This document shows positions 11,731 through 19,154 of a DNA stretch of 64,000 bases, piece after piece (position 1 is the first letter of the stretch; each line of letters begins with the position of its first letter). This stretch comes from Acidobacterium sp. (GTDB lineage: Bacteria; Acidobacteriota; Vicinamibacteria; Vicinamibacterales; UBA2999). The notes under the pieces were generated by a model. The model ran no database searches, was not told where the DNA came from, and was given only the letters and a program-made list of their open reading frames with translations. The DNA lies in the NCBI GenBank assembly GCA_002737365.1, contig NSIL01000008.1, forward strand, positions 1 to 64,000, given 5' to 3'. The position numbers were made by a program, and so were the translations under genes.

Positions 11731-12260
11731 TGGTAGAAACTCAGGGCACTGTCGCCCGACTTGACGGTGCGCGTCACGGTGAGGCCCGCAGGGGCCGGGG
11801 GTGTCACGCGTGACGCGTGCTCGAGGACGAGCACCGCACCGGGATTGCGCTGGCTGGCGGCGTCGCGAACGGCAGCGGCCACCGCCGGGTAGTCGTATGG
11901 CGGATCCAGCACGATGATGTCGAACGGACCGCCCTGAATGGGCCGCGCCAGTGCGCGCTCCACGTTGTCGCGGATGATCTGACAGCGATTGTCCTCACCG
12001 CACAGCGCGCGGTTGTCCTCGATCAGCGCCACCGCCCGTCGGTCCTGTTCCACGCAGGTGGCCGCCGCCGCGCCGCGGCTCAACGCTTCAAGCGCAATGG
12101 CGCCAGTGCCGGCAAAGACGTCAAGGACGCGGGCGTCCATGACATGGGGCGCGAGGATATTGAACAAGGTCTCACGCAGCTTATCCGAAGTCGGGCGCAA
12201 GCCGTCCCACTTTGGCGCCTTCAACCCCCTGCCCTTATTCGTGCCGGCGATGATCCTCAT
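11727..12260 (-). CDS. rsmD: 16S rRNA (guanine966-N2)-methyltransferase RsmD
   Basis: SAM-dependent methyltransferase that modifies G966 in helix 31 of 16S rRNA. The 177 residues contain the opening MRIIAGTNKGRGL, the RPTSDKLRETLFN helix, the SAM-binding loop DVFAGTGAIALEAL and the catalytic motif DPPYDYP. Size is as expected. It lies 6 bases downstream of recG and overlaps coaD by 4 bases, so the three are probably co-transcribed. Confidence 0.94.
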   Translation of the reverse strand: MRIIAGTNKGRGLKAPKWDGLRPTSDKLRETLFNILAPHVMDARVLDVFAGTGAIALEALSRGAAAATCVEQDRRAVALIEDNRALCGEDNRCQIIRDNVERALARPIQGGPFDIIVLDPPYDYPAVAAAVRDAASQRNPGAVLVLEHASRVTPPAPAGLTVTRTVKSGDSALSFYQ

Positions 12261-12266
12261 GGCGCG

Positions 12267-14399
12267 CTAACCAACGGTGATGAGGCCGAACTGGCGCTGC
12301 CACACGCTGCGCACGTAGGCCTGTTGTTCGAGGCTGAGCGTCCCTGCGTCGACGCGCACTCGCGCTTCCTCGTGGGCGCGCTCCAGCAGGTCGAGGTCGC
12401 GCGTGAGGTCGCCGGCGCGCAAGGTCGGCAGGCCCGACTGCCGCGTGCCGAAGAAGTCGCCGGGGCCACGCAGTTGCAGGTCCCGCTCCGCGATCACAAA
12501 GCCGTCGGAGGTCTCTACCATGGCCTTCAACCGCTCCCGTGCATCGTCGGTCCACGGCGCCTGGTACAGCAACACGCAGGTCGAGGCGTGCTCGCCGCGC
12601 CCGATGCGACCGCGCAACTGATGTAACTGCGACAGCCCGAACCGCTCGGCGTGCTCGACCACCATGAGGCTGGCGTTGGCCACGTCGACGCCCACTTCGA
12701 CCACCGTCGTCGAGACCAGCAATTGGAGGGCACCGCTGGCGAAGGCGCGCATCACCTGCTCCTTCTCATCCCCCTTCATCCGTCCATGCAGCAGCGCGAC
12801 GGTGAACTCGGGGAACACGTCCGTCAGTTCTGCCGCCATCGCCGCGGCGGCCTTCAGATCGATCTTCTCGGACTCTTCGACCAGCGGGTAGATCGCGTAG
12901 ACCTGGCGGCCGCGCTTGATCTCGTCGCGGATCATCGCATAGACCTCGTCGCGGCGTGAGTCGGCCTTGAGCAGCGTGCGGATCGGCTTGCGGCCGGGAG
13001 GCAGGCCGCGAATCACCGACACTTCCATGTCGCCACACTCGGTCAGCGCCAGGGTTCGCGGAATGGGCGTGGCCGTCATCACCAGCACGTCGGGGTTCAG
13101 TCCCTTGGCGGCCAGCGTGCCGCGCTGCACGACGCCGAAGCGATGCTGCTCGTCGATCACGGCGAGTGCCAGCGACTTGAACGTGACGTGCTCCTGCACC
13201 AAGGCCTGGGTGCCAACCACCAGGTTGATCTCGCCGCGCTGGATCGCGGGCAGCAGATCGCGGCGGGTGGCCGCCGTCACCCGTCCCGTCAGCAGCGCCG
13301 TTCGATACGGCCGGCCGGCCAGCACCTTCACGATCGTGCGGTAGTGCTGCTCGGCAAGAATCTCGGTCGGCGCCATCACCGCGACTTGGAAGCCGTTGTC
13401 CATGGCCACCACCGCCGCGAGCAGCGCGACAATGGTCTTGCCGGCGCCGACGTCGCCCTGCAGCAGTCGCTGCATGGGCCAGGGCTGTTGTAGGTCCGCG
13501 ACAATCTCGGCCAACGACTCGCGCTGGCCTGGCGTCAGCTTGAAGGGCAACACTTTCCGCGCGCTCTCGCGAATGCGGTCGTCGACCGCGCAGACGAGTC
13601 CCTTCTTGACTTGGGCATTCTCGTGGCGACGCAGCGCAAGGCCGGTCTGGAAGACGAAGAAGTCTTCAAAGATCAATCGACGCTGTGCCGGCGTGGCAAA
13701 CGCGTTAAGGGCATCAATCGAGGTGCTGGCGTCGGGAAAGTGCGCCTGCCGCAGCGCATCACGCCGGGTGGGCCACTGCTCCTTCGCCAGAATGTCGGCC
13801 GGGACCGGATCGAATCCGTCCGGCGGCACCTGCGCCAGCGCCTGCCAGACAAAGCGTCGCTGCATGTTTGGCGTCACACTACCGGTGCGTTCGTAGACGG
13901 GCACAATGCGACCGGTGTGCAGGATGTCGAGTTCTTTGCTCCCGGATCCCGGATCCACGATCCCGTCTGGGCCTTCCTTGATGATCTCGAACTCCGGATC
14001 GGTGACCTGCAGTCCGCGCGAGCCCCAGAGTTCCACCTTGCCGAACAACACCATGCGCTGGTGCGCGCGGATAACGTCCTTCAGAAAGGCCTGGTTGGGC
14101 CACACCACCTGAATCTGGCCGCTGGCATCCTGCACGAGGGCCTGGAACAGCCGGAACCCGGGACGGCGCGTGTGCGCCAGCCCCGCGTTCAGCACTTCCC
14201 CGCTGATCGCCGCGGTCATGCCCGGGCGCAACGAGATGATCGTTTGCAGGCGGCTGCGGTCTTCGTAGCGGCGCGGAAAACGGAACAGGAGATCTTCGAC
14301 CGTGTTCAGGCCGGCCTTCTTCAGGTCGGCGGCCTTGCGCGGACCGACCCCCTTGAGGAACTGCAAGGGCAGCTGGAGGACGTCCTCGGTCACGGGCAC
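12267..14399 (-). CDS. recG: ATP-dependent DNA helicase RecG
   Basis: Branch-migrating helicase that regresses stalled replication forks. The 710 residues hold the N-terminal wedge/OB domain (LQFLKGVGPRKAADL...), Walker A GDVGAGKT, the Walker B variant DEQHRFG, motif III TATPIPRT, and motifs V-VI (VVEVGVDVANA, QLRGRIGRG). The GTG start at 14399 overlaps the upstream stop as TAGTG; the longer frame upstream is a shadow of the neighbouring gene. Oddity: in the wedge domain, just before ILHTGRIVPVY, there is an insert reading PDGIVDPGSGSKE. It is encoded by GATCCC-type repeats, which look like intergenic DNA that became coding. Confidence 0.95.
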   Translation of the reverse strand: MPVTEDVLQLPLQFLKGVGPRKAADLKKAGLNTVEDLLFRFPRRYEDRSRLQTIISLRPGMTAAISGEVLNAGLAHTRRPGFRLFQALVQDASGQIQVVWPNQAFLKDVIRAHQRMVLFGKVELWGSRGLQVTDPEFEIIKEGPDGIVDPGSGSKELDILHTGRIVPVYERTGSVTPNMQRRFVWQALAQVPPDGFDPVPADILAKEQWPTRRDALRQAHFPDASTSIDALNAFATPAQRRLIFEDFFVFQTGLALRRHENAQVKKGLVCAVDDRIRESARKVLPFKLTPGQRESLAEIVADLQQPWPMQRLLQGDVGAGKTIVALLAAVVAMDNGFQVAVMAPTEILAEQHYRTIVKVLAGRPYRTALLTGRVTAATRRDLLPAIQRGEINLVVGTQALVQEHVTFKSLALAVIDEQHRFGVVQRGTLAAKGLNPDVLVMTATPIPRTLALTECGDMEVSVIRGLPPGRKPIRTLLKADSRRDEVYAMIRDEIKRGRQVYAIYPLVEESEKIDLKAAAAMAAELTDVFPEFTVALLHGRMKGDEKEQVMRAFASGALQLLVSTTVVEVGVDVANASLMVVEHAERFGLSQLHQLRGRIGRGEHASTCVLLYQAPWTDDARERLKAMVETSDGFVIAERDLQLRGPGDFFGTRQSGLPTLRAGDLTRDLDLLERAHEEARVRVDAGTLSLEQQAYVRSVWQRQFGLITVG

Positions 14400-14992
14400 T
14401 ACTGCACGACGGTGAAACGACCGCTCGTGACGTCGATGCGTCGAATCTCGGCGGGCAGCTCGAACGTGTCGTCGATAGACGAGCCGCCGGGATTGTCGGC
14501 AGTCCGGGTGAAGTAGTTCACCATCTGAGCCAGCAGCGACTTGGGTACCGGAAGGCCACTGACGTCGGCGTGCTCCAGCTCGAAGCGGCCCTTGCCCTCG
14601 GCCGTCACAATTCGGCCGACGGCGCTCACCGGCAGCTTGCCGGTCAGGTAGCTGGTGGGCTCGAACCAACCGCCGCGACTCTGCTTCTGCCGCACGACGT
14701 CCAGGTCCACCACCGCGCGGCCCGTGACGCGCCCGTCGCCGTGAAGTATGAGCACGGGCTCGGTCAAGCCGGTGGGCAACAGCGGGCCGGATTTGTACTT
14801 CAGGTACGAGTTGGTCTCATCCTCGTTAAACGGCGTCGGGCGTGGCGCCTTCGCCCTGGTCGCCGCGTTCGCCTGGACGGCGACGATCTTCTTCTCGAAT
14901 GACTCAGCGAGCTCGGACGTGAGCGGCATGGCGGCCACGGCTGTGGCGGAAACGATCACGCTGATAAGCAGCACCGTTCGTGCACGCAACAT
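14399..14992 (-). CDS. secreted protein of unknown function
   Basis: A 197-residue protein with a clear signal peptide (hydrophobic stretch about 7-21, MLRARTVLLISVIVSATAVAAM). The mature part is soluble and beta-rich, with FNEDETNSYLKYK and a C-terminal IRRIDVTSGRFTVVQ. I do not recognise the family. It is translationally coupled to recG (stop and start share one base), which gives no functional clue. The pattern of repeated beta strands suggests a periplasmic lipid- or sterol-binding-like fold, but this is a guess. Confidence 0.7.
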   Translation of the reverse strand: MLRARTVLLISVIVSATAVAAMPLTSELAESFEKKIVAVQANAATRAKAPRPTPFNEDETNSYLKYKSGPLLPTGLTEPVLILHGDGRVTGRAVVDLDVVRQKQSRGGWFEPTSYLTGKLPVSAVGRIVTAEGKGRFELEHADVSGLPVPKSLLAQMVNYFTRTADNPGGSSIDDTFELPAEIRRIDVTSGRFTVVQ

Positions 14993-15013
14993 GGTTCCAT
15001 TCTACCCGCCTTC

Positions 15014-15028
15014 GCGACCACTGGTCGC
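15014..15028. other. perfect intercistronic hairpin
   Basis: GCGACCACTGGTCGC is a 7-bp perfect inverted repeat around one base. It lies in the 92-base gap between two minus-strand genes. There is no T-tract on either side. It may be a dispersed palindrome or an RNA processing site. I see nothing else in the gap. Confidence 0.35.
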
Positions 15029-15084
15029 TACGGCGCGGCGGGCGCTGTCGTCAGGGACGGGAGTCTCGCCGGAGCTCATCCCAG

Positions 15085-15675
15085 TCATTCGAGCGGAGGC
15101 GGACGACGCACCGGCGGCTGCTGGCCGGGCAGTTGCTGATTGGGACGGTTCTGCTGACGCGCCCGCATCAGCAACGCGAGCTTGCGCCGCTCGATCTGCT
15201 CTTCAAAAATTCGAAAGCGGGCCTGTTGCCGAAGGTCGAGCACCTCATCCACCGAGGTGTAGGCCTTGCGCAGCTCGGCGGCGGTGCGCGACTCCAGTTC
15301 CTGCAACGCCGCGAGCCGCTCCTTCAGAGCCGCGTCCTCGACCACTTTGCGCCGCGGGGCGCTCAGGCGCTGCAACTCACCCATCAAGCGAAACCGCTCC
15401 TGCTGATTCCGGCGTCGCGTCTCCTGCAACGCGCGCAGGCGCGTCAGGAACGGCGCGTACTGGTCGTCGGTCAGCTCGAGCGCCTGCTGCGCCTCCATCA
15501 CGAGATAGGCGTCGAACAGCTTCTGGATCTCGGCGGGGCTCATGTCACCGTTGTCGAGACCTCGCAGCGGCTGGCGCGGCCCCTGTGGCTGGGCCTGAAA
15601 GTCCTGTGCCGAGGCGGCGCCCGCGAGTGCGCCGGCCAGAAGGGTCGCCGTCAGAACCGTGCGAACAGTCATCAT
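15085..15675 (-). CDS. Spy/CpxP-like periplasmic helical protein
   Basis: A 196-residue protein with a signal peptide ([20 protein letters not shown], cleavage near ASAQ). The mature protein is a charged helical bundle: ALELTDDQYAPFLTRLRALQ is an LTxxQ-like segment of the Spy/CpxP/ZraP group, followed by long Arg/Gln/Glu-rich helices and a Pro-rich tail. The start overlaps the anti-sigma stop (ATGA). Being third in a sigma/anti-sigma operon fits an envelope-stress chaperone or sensor. The family call is by pattern and could be wrong; the operon position is seen directly. Confidence 0.72.
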   Translation of the reverse strand: MMTVRTVLTATLLAGALAGAASAQDFQAQPQGPRQPLRGLDNGDMSPAEIQKLFDAYLVMEAQQALELTDDQYAPFLTRLRALQETRRRNQQERFRLMGELQRLSAPRRKVVEDAALKERLAALQELESRTAAELRKAYTSVDEVLDLRQQARFRIFEEQIERRKLALLMRARQQNRPNQQLPGQQPPVRRPPPLE

Positions 15676-16226
15676 GATTTGGCCCGTGTGAGCTCTGCCT
15701 GCAGCAGTCGCGTTAACTCTTGTTGTTCCAAAGCGGTCAGTTCGAGCACCGCCCGATCGGCGGCGCCCGGCGCGACGATCAGGCCGGCCGAGACCGCCGT
15801 CTCCCAATCGAAGTCGCCGACCAGGTCAGCAACGACGGCAAAGCCATCGTCAAGCGTGCTCGCCGCGGCCTCGCTGTTCGCCACGGCTGATTCCATCGGC
15901 ACCTCCCGTGGGAGGGACACGGCCAGCGCCACGACGATTAGCGCGAGCGCGGCGATGGGGGCGAGTACCGGCCAGCGCAGCCAACGGCTCCACCCACCCG
16001 CCGCCAGGGGTTCGGTGTCGATCGCGGTGCGAACCCTTTGCGATAACTGCCCCCAGAACAACGGTGACGGTTCGGGCACCGCGACGGCGAGCGCTTCACT
16101 CAGCACGCCGGCAAGATCGGCCACCTGTTGGCGGCATTCCGTGCAGGTGTCGAGATGCTGTTGAGGCGAGGCGTCGAGCGTCCCTTCGACAATGTCGATC
16201 AGTTCGGCGGATGTCAGGTGCGTCAT
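15672..16226 (-). CDS. anti-sigma factor with zinc-binding N-terminus
   Basis: A 184-residue protein with an N-terminal zinc-binding anti-sigma motif of the form H-x3-C-x2-C (HLDTCTECRQQ, about residues 24-34), one transmembrane segment (WPVLAPIAALALIVVALAVSL, about 85-105) and a periplasmic C-terminal part. It would hold the adjacent ECF sigma factor at the membrane until an envelope signal releases it. It overlaps the sigma stop by 4 bases and the next gene by 4 bases. Confidence 0.88.
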   Translation of the reverse strand: MTHLTSAELIDIVEGTLDASPQQHLDTCTECRQQVADLAGVLSEALAVAVPEPSPLFWGQLSQRVRTAIDTEPLAAGGWSRWLRWPVLAPIAALALIVVALAVSLPREVPMESAVANSEAAASTLDDGFAVVADLVGDFDWETAVSAGLIVAPGAADRAVLELTALEQQELTRLLQAELTRAKS

Positions 16227-16873
16227 GGTTCACGACCGAGGAGCTTCTTCAAGTTGGCCAGCGCGTGAAAAAAATTAGCCTTGGTCGCCCCCACGGAGCT
16301 GCCGAGGATGTCGGCAATCTGCTGGTGCGACAGGTCGTGATAAGTCCGCAGGACAAGCGTCGCGCGTTGTTTCTTGGGCAACGAGGCGATGGCCTTTCGC
16401 ACGGTGGCGGCTCGCTCTGCTCGCAGCAGCGCCGCCTGCGCGCCCTCGACGCGGGTGTCTTCGAAGTGGTCCGTCGACTCGATCGAATCAGTCGGCAGCG
16501 TCTTGAGGCTCACCCGGTTGAGGCACACGTTCACGGCAATTCGGTAGAGCCAGGTCGAGAGTGTCGAGTGACCCTTGAAAGTCTTGAGGCCGCGCCAGGC
16601 CCGCACGAACGACTCCTGTGACAGGTCGCTGGCGTCCTCGTGATTGCCGACGAAGCGATAGCAGACCTGATACACGGTGCGGCGATGACGCTCGACAATT
16701 ACGTCGAATGCTTCGCGCCGGCCGTCAATCGACGCCGCAACCAAGGCCGCATCGTCCATGCCGAAGCACCCAGTCGCGGTGGCGTCAGGAGCGTCGGGCG
16801 TCACGACGGTGACCGTCCACCCGGCTGTGACTGCCGGGGCCCACGCAATGCGAACTGCCGTTCCATGTGTCAT
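16223..16873 (-). CDS. ECF-type RNA polymerase sigma factor
   Basis: Group 4 sigma-70. Region 2 reads EAFDVIVERHRRTVYQVCYRFVGNHEDASDLSQ...; region 2.3/2.4 includes FKGHSTLSTWLYRIAVNVCLNR; region 4 has ASLPKKQRATLVLRTYHDLSHQQIADILGSSVGATKANFFHAL. The ATG at 16873 has AGAGG nine bases upstream and lies just below an ECF-type promoter, so I prefer it; an internal ATG at 16759 (MDDAALVAAS) would give the usual family N-terminus and remains possible. The gene heads a sigma / anti-sigma / Spy-like operon that probably answers envelope stress. Confidence 0.93.
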   Translation of the reverse strand: MTHGTAVRIAWAPAVTAGWTVTVVTPDAPDATATGCFGMDDAALVAASIDGRREAFDVIVERHRRTVYQVCYRFVGNHEDASDLSQESFVRAWRGLKTFKGHSTLSTWLYRIAVNVCLNRVSLKTLPTDSIESTDHFEDTRVEGAQAALLRAERAATVRKAIASLPKKQRATLVLRTYHDLSHQQIADILGSSVGATKANFFHALANLKKLLGREP

Positions 16874-16896
16874 GACCGCGTGCCTCTGCTGTGGGG

Positions 16897-16925
16897 ATTA
16901 GACCGGCAGGGGCGCTGAAGGTTAA
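16897..16925 (-). promoter_or_regulatory. ECF-type autoregulatory promoter of the sigma operon
   Basis: On the minus strand TTAACCTT and GTCTAAT are placed so that AACC and GTC are 16 bases apart. AACC-N16-GTC is the classic layout of promoters read by ECF sigma factors. It ends about 24 bases before the sigma ATG, so the sigma factor probably drives its own operon. Confidence 0.6.
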
Positions 16926-16966
16926 ACGAAGTATGGGGCAAGTCGGGTCGGTCGATCTGGCTGCGG

Positions 16967-16995
16967 TTGACTTTCGCCTCTTGTTTGCTTACGCT
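16967..16995 (+). promoter_or_regulatory. sigma-70-type promoter of lexA
   Basis: TTGACT (16967-16972) and TACGCT (16990-16995) are 17 bases apart, 53 bases before the lexA ATG. No clear palindromic LexA box of a known class is visible between this site and the start. Confidence 0.5.
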
Positions 16996-17048
16996 TCCTG
17001 TTCTGGGCGAAGAAACGGAGCAACCTCAGTCACTCCGGGGGCCACCAT

Positions 17049-17657
17049 ATGCAACCACTGACCAAGCGTCAACGCGAGATTCTCGACTACTTGAACGAAT
17101 TCATCCAGCTGCATGGGTATGCCCCGAGCCTGGAGGAGATTGGCGAACGGTTCAGCCTGTCGTCTCTGGCGACGGTGCACAAGCACCTGACCAACCTGCA
17201 GGAGAAGGGCTTCATCCGCCGCGCCTGGAACCGCAGCCGCTCAGTGGAACTGCTCCCCAGCCGGTCTGGCGGCCGAGCCGTCGAGTTGCCGATGTTGGGC
17301 TATGTGGCGGCCGGCATGCCGATCGAAGCGGTCGCCAATACCGAGACCATCAGCGTCCCTGACTCGCTCATCGCCGGCAAGCGCGACACCTACGTGCTGC
17401 GCGTGCGCGGCGAGTCGATGATCGACGAGCAGATCCGCGACGGCGACTGGGTGATCGTCGAAGACCGCAAGACCGCGGACAACGGCGACATGGTGATCGC
17501 GCTGGTCGGTGGCCAGGATGTGACTCTGAAGAAGTTCTACAAAGAGGCCAACCGCATTCGCCTGCAGCCGGCCAATCCGAGCATGCTCCCGATTTATGTC
17601 GAGCCAGATGGCGTGCAGATTCAAGGCGTGGTGGTCGGCGTGATGCGCAAGTACTAG
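17049..17657 (+). CDS. lexA: SOS repressor LexA
   Basis: Repressor of the DNA-damage response; self-cleaves when RecA is activated. The 202 residues have the N-terminal winged helix (LTKRQREILDYLNEFIQLHGYAPSLEEIG) and the S24 protease domain. The scissile Ala88-Gly89 is in YVAAGMP, the nucleophile Ser123 in GESMID, and the general-base Lys161 in VTLKK; spacing matches E. coli LexA. The operator it recognises cannot be read from this single upstream region. A long hairpin begins at its stop codon. Confidence 0.96.
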   Translation: MQPLTKRQREILDYLNEFIQLHGYAPSLEEIGERFSLSSLATVHKHLTNLQEKGFIRRAWNRSRSVELLPSRSGGRAVELPMLGYVAAGMPIEAVANTETISVPDSLIAGKRDTYVLRVRGESMIDEQIRDGDWVIVEDRKTADNGDMVIALVGGQDVTLKKFYKEANRIRLQPANPSMLPIYVEPDGVQIQGVVVGVMRKY

Positions 17658-17698
17658 GGGACTGACCCCGAGCAGGCGGTTCCGAGGAGTCGGTCCCC
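17657..17698 (+). terminator. 10-bp hairpin beginning at the lexA stop
   Basis: GGGGACTGAC (17657-17666) pairs fully, with one G-U, with GTCGGTCCCC (17689-17698) around a 22-base loop. The first G belongs to the lexA TAG. No U-tract follows, so termination would need Rho or another factor. The sequence also matches the dispersed GGGGNCTGACCCC motif. Confidence 0.45.
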
Positions 17699-17738
17699 GT
17701 CGCAGGGGTGATAGCCTAGAGCCAGCAGGCCCCAAACC

Positions 17739-18062
17739 ATGAGCGACCGCAAACAGATCAATTTCTCCATCGTCCCCGAGGACGGCGGACCCGAACCGCG
17801 CACCTACGCTAATTTCTGCGCGGTCAACCACACCCCATTCGACTTCACACTCACCTTCTGCGAGGTGCAGCCGCTCTCGGAGAAAGAGATCCGCGAGGCC
17901 GAGGCGGAGCACGTCGTTCGGGCGCCCGTTCGCGCCAGGATCGTGCTGCCGGTGCAGTTCATCCCGACGCTGATCGCCGCGCTGCAGGAGAACATGCGCG
18001 TCTATTCGGAATCGCACCAGCCGCCGTCGCCCGTGCCTCCCGGTAAGGGTCCCATTCACTAG
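17739..18062 (+). CDS. DUF3467 family protein
   Basis: A 107-residue soluble protein. The core YANFCAVNHTPFDFTLTFCEV followed by ARIVLPVQFIPTLIAALQENMRVYES is the DUF3467 pattern (short beta sheet, then a helix). The function of the family is unknown. It begins 81 bases after lexA and ends just before the nth GTG, so it may be co-transcribed with the repair gene. The C-terminus is Pro-rich and probably disordered. Confidence 0.82.
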   Translation: MSDRKQINFSIVPEDGGPEPRTYANFCAVNHTPFDFTLTFCEVQPLSEKEIREAEAEHVVRAPVRARIVLPVQFIPTLIAALQENMRVYSESHQPPSPVPPGKGPIH

Positions 18063-18063
18063 C

Positions 18064-18726
18064 GTGAAGACCCCGGCCGCGGTGACGCGCATCTTCGACG
18101 GACTCGATCGGCACTACCCCGACGCCGACACGGAGTTGGCGCATCGCAACGCCTTCGAACTGCTGTCGGCGACGATGTTGTCGGCGCAGTCCACCGACGC
18201 GCGCGTGAACCTCGTCACGCCGGCGCTGTTCGCGCGTTTTCCGGACGCCAAGGCCGTAGCTGGGGCGGAGGCCGCGGAGCTTGAGACGCTCATTCACGCG
18301 ACGGGCTTCTTTCGCCAGAAGGCTAAATCGTTGATCGGCATGGCGACGATCCTGGTCAAGGAACACCAGGGCAAGGTCCCGCCGTCGATGGCGGCGCTGG
18401 TCGCGTTGCCCGGCGTGGGGCGCAAGACCGCCAACGTCGTTCTGGGACACGCGCTCGGTGTCCCCGGCTTGCCCGTGGATCGGCATGTCCTGCGGGTCGC
18501 GGGTCGCATTGGTCTCGTCCACGGCGACGATCCGGTGAAGGTCGAGCAGCAACTGTGCGACCTGCTTCCGCCCAAGCGCTGGACGCGGGCGTCCGATGAC
18601 CTGATTCTTCACGGCCGCCGCATCTGCAAGCCAAAGCCGAACTGCCCGATCTGCAACGTCCGCAAGGACTGCGACTTCCTGGCAAAGGGGTTCACCACCA
18701 AGCCGGTGAAGCAGGCTCGACGATGA
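18064..18726 (+). CDS. nth: endonuclease III (DNA N-glycosylase/AP lyase)
   Basis: Base-excision repair enzyme that removes oxidised pyrimidines and nicks the AP site. The 220 residues show the helix-hairpin-helix LPGVGRKTANVVLG and the catalytic Asp motif VDRHVLRVAGRIG. The C-terminal Fe-S cluster cysteines follow C-x5-C-x2-C-x5-C (CKPKPNCPICNVRKDC); the first gap is one residue shorter than the usual x6. The start is GTG, two bases after the DUF3467 stop. The stop overlaps the next gene by 4 bases. Confidence 0.93.
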   Translation: MKTPAAVTRIFDGLDRHYPDADTELAHRNAFELLSATMLSAQSTDARVNLVTPALFARFPDAKAVAGAEAAELETLIHATGFFRQKAKSLIGMATILVKEHQGKVPPSMAALVALPGVGRKTANVVLGHALGVPGLPVDRHVLRVAGRIGLVHGDDPVKVEQQLCDLLPPKRWTRASDDLILHGRRICKPKPNCPICNVRKDCDFLAKGFTTKPVKQARR

Positions 18727-19154
18727 CGCGCGGGCAGTTCGACGAACTCGTCCGTGAGGCAATCGACCGCATCCCGAGCCGTTTCGCGCGCGCGATCCAG
18801 AACGTCGCCATCATCGTCGAGGATGAACCGTCTGATGACCTCCTCGATGAGATGGCGATCGAGGACGGTGAGACGTTGTTTGGGCTCTACGAGGGTACGC
18901 CGCTCACGCAACGGTCGGGGTATGGCAACGCGCTGCCGGATCGGATCACGCTGTTCAGGGGCCCCATCGAAGACGACTGCGAGGACGACGAGGATGAAAT
19001 CTTGGTTGAGATTGGCCTGACTCTCATCCACGAACTCGGACACTACTTCGGGATGGAGGAGCACGAGATCGCTCCGCACGAAGAGCGCTGGGGCCGCGGC
19101 GAGGAAGACCCGGCTGAGGTTGATGCTGCCGGCGACCGGGAGCCAGACCGGTGA
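18723..19154 (+). CDS. small zincin-type metallopeptidase (DUF1025/PF06262)
   Basis: A 143-residue protein with the zinc motif HELGHYFGMEEHEI near residue 105, preceded by an acidic stretch (EDDCEDDEDEI), which is typical of this minimal zincin family. The opening MTRGQFDELVREAIDRIPSRFA is also characteristic. The substrate is not known. It overlaps nth and rsmA by 4 bases each, so it sits in a tightly packed repair/ribosome operon. The C-terminal 25 residues are charged and low in complexity. Confidence 0.85.
   Translation: MTRGQFDELVREAIDRIPSRFARAIQNVAIIVEDEPSDDLLDEMAIEDGETLFGLYEGTPLTQRSGYGNALPDRITLFRGPIEDDCEDDEDEILVEIGLTLIHELGHYFGMEEHEIAPHEERWGRGEEDPAEVDAAGDREPDR

Noticed and set aside
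16996-17048. Possible LexA box upstream of lexA
   Set aside because: No GAAC-N4-GTTC or CTGT-N8-ACAG pattern; GTTCTGGGCGAAG is too imperfect to claim.
17241-18092. A 283-codon minus-strand frame over lexA and the DUF3467 gene
   Set aside because: Antisense to two supported genes and low in complexity.
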